This document shows positions 58,331 through 64,000 of a stretch of DNA of 64,000 nucleotides, in pieces. The DNA is from Tupaia tana. Taxonomy: Eukaryota > Chordata > Mammalia > Scandentia > Tupaiidae. Made by a program: the position numbers and the translations under genes. The notes under the pieces are model-generated. The model was not told the origin of the DNA, ran no database searches, and was given only the letters and a program-made list of their open reading frames with translations. The stretch covers positions 87,995,386 through 88,059,385 of the forward strand of contig JAKSZU010000005.1 in assembly GCA_026018925.1 (NCBI GenBank), read 5' to 3'. Numbering within the stretch: position 1 is the stretch's first letter; each line of letters starts with the position of its first letter.

Positions 58331-58693
58331 GGTGAAAATTGGAGTGTGACATTAATATCAATAATCATAAATTTCCAAAAACATTGAAAACCTTGACAAA
58401 ATAAAAGGGATACCCTTCTACATTCATGTACCCATTCATTTTCTCTTTGTGCATTTGTGTGTACGTGTGTGCATGCATTATTATTGTATTTGGCATTCTG
58501 CTCTACACAGAAAAGTGTTTTATAATTTCTTATGTTTAATGGTACATCTTTCTGGAGTATAATATGATTTTTAAAAACATGCATGAAGTGTGTGATAATC
58601 AGATCAGGTATACTATTATATATATTCATCATCTTTAACGAAGCACATTACATTGTGTTGTGCAACTTCAATTTTTATCTTATTACTTTTTTT

Positions 58694-58939
58694 TTTGAAG
58701 AGGTTTTTGCTATAGGGTGTGTGTGCTCGCCAGACAGACAGAGAGAGACAGAGAGATAGAAAGCAAGAAATAACGCCCCCCCCCACGACGCAATCCCTTC
58801 TCCTCCATTCTCCTCTTGGGATCTTGGGCGCACACGCACACGTGCTTGGCGTGAGTTTAAGTCACCGGGTCCGGGACTTGAACCGCGGTTGACTACGTGG
58901 GAGTCCAGTGACATAGCCATTACGCTAATTGCTGGTCTC
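58694..58939 (-). mobile_element. tRNA-derived SINE, family A long form
   Basis: GAAGAGGTTTTTGCTATAGGGTG to GCTAATTGCTGGTCTC. A 17-bp duplication, ATCTTATTACTTTTTTT, lies at 58677-58693 and 58940-58956. The GGGGGGATGGCCACG stretch is shortened to a C run at 58775-58783. Confidence 0.93.
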
Positions 58940-58956
58940 ATCTTATTACTTTTTTT

Positions 58957-59875
58957 ATTGTTATTGTTGAGATATGTATAAGAGTGACACGCTTTTTGTC
59001 TGTTTGTTTTTCAGACTGTTGTGGTATATCCTTCCATAACCTATTTGACTTGCTTACATTCTTTCTTATGTTTGTTAAATGTTTTTTCCTGGAGACCTTC
59101 CTCCACTGTCTCTCACTACCCATGCAGTCTCTGATATCTACAGTTGCCCTCTCTACTTGTATGACTTTGAATATTTTAATTTCTACCCTAGAGTACAGAA
59201 ATTCAACATATGTTAAGCAGGGACATACAGTATCGGTCTTTTATAGTCTGGTTTATATCACTTCGCATTTAATTTTCTAGATTCATCCACTTTGTGTTGA
59301 ATGCCATGATCTCACTGTTCTTTAAAGTCAAGTAGTATTCCATTGTCCATATGTGCCACATTTTCAAATATCTCTTTTTTTTTTTTTTTTTTTTTGTGCC
59401 ACATTTTTTATTCCAGTCATCCGTTTTTGGGCATGTACATTGATTCCATGTCTTAGCTATCATGAATAATGCTGCAATAAACATAGTTGTAAAAGTGATT
59501 CTCTGACAAAATGATTTCCTGTTCTTTGAATAAATATCCACGAATGATTAATTGATCATGTGATAGTTCTTTTGTAAATTTTTGAGGAATTTCCCTTTTG
59601 TTTTCTACAGAGGTTTTACTAATTTACATTCTCAATAATGCTACCTGAGGGTTCTCTTTTCTTTACAACCTTGCCAGAACTTATTCTTTGTTTTTTTTCT
59701 AACCATGGTCATTCTGACCATTGCCTCCAGTCATTAGAATTAGGTGATTTTATTGTAGTTTTGAGTTACATTTCCTTTGTGATAAGAGATGTTGAACATT
59801 TCTTTATATGCTTTTTAGTCATTCATATGTGTTCCTTTAAGAGTTGCTTAGATCAATTGTCCATTCTTTTTTTTT
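58957..59875 (-). mobile_element. Old L1 antisense ORF2 C-terminal part
   Basis: The minus-strand frame 59541-59269 gives L1 ORF2 C-terminal protein: MDIYSKNRKSF, TMFIAALFMIAKTWNQ and MEYYLTLKNSEIMAF, broken by a poly(A)-encoded lysine run. Plus-strand landmarks GATGTTGAACATTTCTTTATATGC and GCTTAGATCAATTGTCC extend it to about 59870. Older than the fragment that follows. Confidence 0.82.
59352..59407. repeat. Poly(T) between short direct repeats inside L1
   Basis: TGTGCCACATTTT occurs at 59352-59364 and 59395-59407, enclosing CAAATATCTC and a T tract of about 21. Intact L1 has one copy here, so the stretch is a local duplication or a small insertion. Confidence 0.85.
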
Positions 59876-60110
59876 TGTCTTTCTTATTTATTTACTTACT
59901 TATTTTATTTACATTTAATCATGTCTTTACAGTATACATTTCTTTTTTCTAACACAAATACCATGCATATCAGTCAAGACAAAGATATTACTATATACAT
60001 TATCGTCAGCAAATAGTTTCTCATTTTTCTCAATTAATCATATATTTCCCAGTTTTTTCCTGCCCCTTTTCCCTCCCTCTCTTCCATAATAACTTTTTTT
60101 CACAATTTAT
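59876..60110 (-). mobile_element. Younger L1 3' UTR fragment, antisense
   Basis: TTTACTTACTTATTTTATTTACATTTAATC, ACAGTATACATTTC, TACATTATCGTCAGCAAATAG and CTCATTTTTCTC parallel the 3' UTR copies at 26.3 and 39.9 kb. It joins directly onto old antisense L1 at a T-rich point. Confidence 0.6.
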
Positions 60111-60600
60111 TGATTCACCAAAGATTTTAAACTAAAAATATGAATAAAGCAAGAATCTAGTGACAAGTGCACTGTAATTTTCTTCTGAAACATTTTTTTT
60201 TCTCTCTCTCCAGTCACCTTTACTAAAGAGAGGTATAAACTAACTTATTTGCAAACAAAATTTATGTTAATCTCAATTTGTTCTGTTATTTGCACAAAGC
60301 CCCATAAAAATTCAATTTTTGATGCAAGGCGACAGATAATATTGTATTATTGAACTTATGCAAATGACCATTCTGCCACAAGAAAAGAATGCTCACAAAT
60401 ATTTTTCAATTGCAAAGGGTTCAGGAGGGGAGAAAAGTTTGTTTCAATTAAAAAAAAAATTTTTAACAAATTGCTGAACTTATCAACAACTATAAAGAAA
60501 ACAAAAATCTTTAAATCTGGAAGACAAATCATAGAAGAAAATCAGTAAGGTTTTAGAAAAAGTCATAGAATTCTATTTCACCAGTTCAGTCTCATATAAT
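60111..60600. other. Unassigned AT-rich sequence
   Basis: No repeat or gene recognised. Confidence 0.35.
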
Positions 60601-61740
60601 CTCTCTTTTGTTGAATTTGCAGTGTTACTGTGATCTAACCTTTTCGTTAACATTCAACATTATTATTGAAATTTCAGAACTTGTCCCTACCATTAAGTTG
60701 TCCTTTTTCTTGGTCATTTTTTGTTCTCTTATTTGTCTGTCTGTCTTTAGTTTTCCTTCAGAACTTCTCAAAGAGCTGGTCTCATGTTGCTAAAATCTTT
60801 CAGGTTTTGTTCATCTGAGAATATTCTTATTCTTTTCTTCCCATATGAAGGATAATTTTGCCAGATATAATATTTTTAGTTGAAATTGTTTTTCACTCAA
60901 CACTTTGAATATATTTTCACATTCTTTCCTTACTTGCCTTGTTTCTGATGAGAGACCCAATGTTGGCCTGACGGGATATCCTTTGAAAGCAACTTGATGT
61001 TTCTCTCTTGCCAATTTTAGTATCTTGTCTCTGTCTGTGGTTTTGGTCAGTTTGGCTATGACGTGCCTTGGAGAAGATCTTGGGATTATTCTGCGTGAGG
61101 TCCTTTGTATTTCTTGGATCTGGATATTTTAATGCCTCTTTAGATTTGGAAAGTTTTCTTCCAAGATTTCATGGAATAGATTATCAATGCCCTGATTAGT
61201 TTCTTCACCTTCTAGGATACTGACAATATGGATGTTTGTGCATCTAATGGTTTATAGTATTACTCATATGTTATTATTATTTTTTTGGGTTATTATCTTT
61301 TTGGCAAACTTTTCTAGGTCAGAGGTTATATCTTCTACATCTGAGTTTCGATCTTCTGCATTATCTAATGTGCTTTTAATACTTTCAAAAGTGGTTTTGA
61401 TTTCCTGTATTACAGCCTTCATCTCTAACAGTTTTATTTAATTATTTTTTATGGTCTGTATGTCCTCTTTCAGATTGTGGAAAAACTTCCTCATCTCCTG
61501 GAACTCTTCTCTTTCTCTTACATTTTCTGGAATTCATTGTCTCTCTTCTCTTCCATCTCTGTTAGCTTTGTCACAGTTCCATGGTACTGTTTGTGGATGA
61601 TGAAGGGCTCTTCTTTCCCCTTGGGAGAGAGATATTTTCTTGATTTTCCGTATTTCTTATGCCTTTGTGTTGGTTTCTGGTCATCTGATGAATCATGTGT
61701 TACTTCCTACCTTCTTGAAGATAATTCCCTATAACATTGG
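60600..61740 (-). mobile_element. Antisense L1 5' region/ORF1
   Basis: Plus-strand order TTCATCTGAGAATATTC, CAGATATAATATTTTTAG, TTTCTGATGAGAGACCCAATG, TTTCTCTCTTGCCAATTTTAG, GCTATGACGTGCCTTGGAG, TTTCTTGGATCTGGATATTTTAATGCC, CAAGATTTCATGGAATAG matches remembered antisense L1 5'/ORF1 sequence. The minus-strand reading is lysine/glutamate-rich with many stops. It is a separate element from the one at 4-6 kb and covers a different part. Confidence 0.6.
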
Positions 61741-61841
61741 GAAAAGGTACACAACACTGAGACTGTCGGGAGGGTAGAAAAAGAGTGAGGCATGCATACT
61801 AATAAAATAATGCCTGTATTACCAAGTTTGGTAGGTATTGG

Positions 61842-62110
61842 GTTGGCTTCATAGTCTAGTGATTAATGGAGTGAGATCCCACATGACCAACTGAATGGTT
61901 TGAATCCTGGCCCCAGAGGATTGGAAACCATGCTGGATGTGTGTGAGTGTATGCCCAAAATATCAACAGAATAGATAAATGGAATAAAAGGGATTGTGGT
62001 GTGACTGCTTTATTTGGCGTGGGGGTTGGGGGGTGCTTTTCCCTCTCCTTGCCTCTTTCTGTCTCTTTGGTGAGTGCATATGCCCTTTGGCAACTTAAAA
62101 AGAGGAAAGA
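61842..62110 (+). mobile_element. tRNA-derived SINE, family B
   Basis: GGGTTGGCTTCATAGTCTAGTGATTAATGG head, GGTTTGAATCCTGGCCCC, GAATAGATAAATGGAATAAAAGGG and TGCCCTTTGGCAACTTAAAAAG end. Confidence 0.82.
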
Positions 62111-62390
62111 GAAGAGAAACTTCAGTTGATACAGTTAAAACATAAAGTTATGTTTAGTTTGTAAGTTTAGAGGCTTGCAATTCTTTAACTACACTGATGT
62201 GAAAGGTATTTACTTGCAAAAACAATTCTGTAAACACAAGAAGAAGTAGTATTTTTTTTTCATGCACAGAGAGTCACAAAAAGGTACAAAGAAAATGCAA
62301 GTTTAAAAATGCAATACAAGGAATAAAATTTATTAACTTCTCATAATTGTTGAAGAAATGGACCATTACTTATTAAAATTTGAAAATGGG

Positions 62391-62853
62391 ACTGGCCCCC
62401 TAGCCTATTGTTTAAGGAAGCCAGATCTCACATGGTTGACCACAGTTTAAATTCCAGCTCCACCAGCTTGAAGATATGCTGGGCATGTGTGCATGCATTT
62501 CCATTCAAAATATTGACAGGAGGGGCCAGCAGGTGGCATAGTTAAGGCAATGAACTCCAACATAGTCGACTGCTCTTTGAGTCTCAGACCTGGAGTCTTG
62601 AAACACATGCCAGGCATGTGTGCATGCATGCTTAAGATCCCAAGAGAAGAATGGAGACAGGATTGTGGTATGGCCCTCTCCTCAGAATAGGGAGTAATTT
62701 CTTTCTATCTGTCTCCATATATTGACAGATGGAGAAATGTGTAAAAAGGGATTATGGCATTACTATACCCCAGTTGGGTGTGATTTCTCCTTCTCTCTCT
62801 TTGTCTCTGTTGGCCAAGCATATGAGCCTTCTAGCAATTAAAAAAGAAATTTT
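62391..62853 (+). mobile_element. tRNA-derived SINE, family B, split by another SINE
   Basis: Left part 62391-62519 (GGGACTGGCCCCCTAGCCTATTG to CAAAATATTGACAG) and right part 62719-62853 (ATATTGACAGATGGAG to CCTTCTAGCAATTAAAAAAG) make one family B element. Confidence 0.85.
62520..62718 (+). mobile_element. tRNA-derived SINE, long form, nested and 3'-truncated
   Basis: GAGGGGCCAGCAGGTGGCATAG to TTTCTTTCTATCTGTCTCCAT, ending before the usual CTGGTGAGCGC...CCTATAGC and with no A tail. ATATTGACAG at 62510-62519 and 62719-62728 duplicates the host SINE. A 3'-truncated insert with a duplication is unusual. Confidence 0.85.
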
Positions 62854-63099
62854 AAGTAATTCAATGTGTATTTCCTAAGAATAAAAATATGCTCCAAAAA
62901 TTAAAACTGAACACAGATAGAAATTAAATAATATGCATGAAACAGAACACAGATAGAACAACGGAACACAGATAGAAATTAAATGATATGCATGAAAATG
63001 ATATATAAACAAAATGTGATCAGAAACCAAATAAAAGGAAGGAAATAAAATATCTGTAGCTAAAGTAACAAAGCAGCAAAACATTTAAGGTACACAAAA

Positions 63100-64000
63100 A
63101 TGGAAGATTATTTGTTGATGATAATATGTATGGTATGTATGGTAATATTTGAAATATATAAGGAAATTCTATAACTCAGGAGCAGTAAGTACATACATAC
63201 CTATATGACCTGATTACACAATAAGCAAAAGAACCTGAAAAGAAACTCCAAAGAAGACACAGCTGGACATGAAATATATGAAGAGGTACTCAACATCACC
63301 AATAATGAGAGAAACACACATCAAAACCACAATGAGACAACATCTTATGCCTGTTAGATTAGCTGTTTTTATTTTTTTTTAAAGAGTATAAAATAAAAAT
63401 CTTGCTGAAGATGTGGAAAAATTAGAATCTTTTCACACTTCAGTGGGGATGTAAAAAGGTAGAGATTCTATGGAGAACAATATGGAAGTTTCTCAAATTT
63501 AAAAATAGAGGGAATCAGCAGTTAGTGCAATGCCTATGTCGCTGGATTCCCACGTAGTCGACCGCAGTTCGCGTCCCGGACCTGGTGGCTTAAAACTCAC
63601 ACCGGGCGCATGTGCGCGCGTGCCCAAGATCCCGAGAGGAGAATGGAGGAGAAGGGATTGCGGCGTGACCATCCTCCCTGGGGGGTGATTTCTCGCTTTC
63701 TGTCTCTATGTCTCTCTCTGTCTGTCTGGAGAGCGCACGCGCCCTATAGCGAAGAAACCTCTCCAAAAAAAAAAAAAAAAAAAAAAAAATAGAGCTACCG
63801 TATAATTTAGCAGTTCCACTTCTGGGTACTTACTGTACAAAATTGAAATCAGATTTCTGAAGAAATATCAGTACTTTATGTTTATTATGTTATTATTCAC
63901 AATAGCCAAGACATAATGTCCATTTATAGATGACTAGATAAAGAAAATGAAGTATGTACATAAAATAGAAAAAATTGTAAATATGTAGCACAACAACAGA
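63100..64000 (+). mobile_element. L1 ORF2 C-terminal part, plus strand, interrupted by a young SINE
   Basis: AACATCACCAATAATGAGAG, CACATCAAAACCACAATGAGAC, GATGTGGAAAAATTAGAATC, GAACAATATGGAAGTTTCTC, then after 63795 TACCGTATAATTTAGCAG, CCACTTCTGGGTAC and CACAATAGCCAAGACATAATGTCC. Same order as the L1 at 36.0-36.4 kb but more diverged, with no open frame. Continues past the window. Confidence 0.8.
63511..63784 (+). mobile_element. tRNA-derived SINE, family A long form, young, inside L1
   Basis: GGAATCAGCAGTTAGTGCAATGCC to TATAGCGAAGAAACCTCTCC and a long A tail. A perfect 10-bp duplication, AAAAATAGAG, lies at 63501-63510 and 63785-63794. CpG-rich, with the TCTCTATGTCTC and GCGTGACC variants shared with the 27.1-kb copy. 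Confidence 0.95.

Overview
This is a mammalian nuclear window: AT-rich, dominated by dispersed retroelements, with no intact multi-exon protein gene, tRNA gene, CRISPR array or operon that I can support. Almost every open frame in it is a translation of a repeat. The host looks placental, and probably belongs to Euarchontoglires, because an old 7SL-RNA-derived (Alu/B1-like) element lies at 10753-10930. The most abundant element is a tRNA-derived SINE with about 60 copies or fragments. Its head carries A-box and B-box promoter motifs, and its body ends in a TTTCTC...TCTGTCTCTCTGG...CCCTATAGCAAAAACC tail. This fits the tRNA-derived CYN SINEs reported from colugos (Dermoptera), but I name that host from memory and by inference only.

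Three SINE forms recur. Family A long form (about 250 bp) begins GGGACCAGCAGTTAGCGTAATGG and ends CCTATAGCRAAAACCTCTCC-poly(A); many copies have perfect target-site duplications (TSDs), so they moved by L1-type retroposition. The short form (about 150-190 bp) joins the tRNA head directly to a GCTTGCTTTCTC...GGTCAAATTA tail rich in ATAAATAAA. Family B (about 250 bp) begins GGCTGGCTCCATAGCCTAGTGGTTAAGG. Divergent copies are labelled as such.

Layout: 1-4200 holds SINEs and a small L1 3' fragment. 4230-6490 is an antisense L1 5' region. 7-12 kb has SINEs, an L2 fragment and the 7SL element. 12.2-13.0 kb is an inverted (twin-primed) L1. 13.5-18.3 kb is a mosaic of antisense L1 pieces with SINEs, a second twin-primed L1 and an unexplained GC-rich block inserted. 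18.9-20.3 kb is an antisense L1 split by an endogenous-retrovirus-like insert. 22.06-23.24 kb is a decayed RPL7 retrocopy placed inside an L1 3' UTR. 24.9-33.4 kb is SINE-dense, with two SINE-in-SINE nests and a MIR. 33.4-35.2 kb is mostly unassigned. 35.2-36.9 kb is an L1 with an RPL21 retrocopy inside ORF2. 37-50 kb holds SINEs, L1 pieces and microsatellites. 50.1-50.95 kb is an ERV1-like LTR. 52-64 kb holds SINEs, MIRs, antisense L1 and a young SINE inside an L1 at the right end.

The only recognisable cellular genes are the two ribosomal-protein retrocopies, RPL7 (multiply broken) and RPL21 (an N-terminal frameshift, otherwise open). Nothing here works together as a system. The biological interest is the layered record of L1 activity: TSDs, nested insertions, twin priming and SINE subfamilies.
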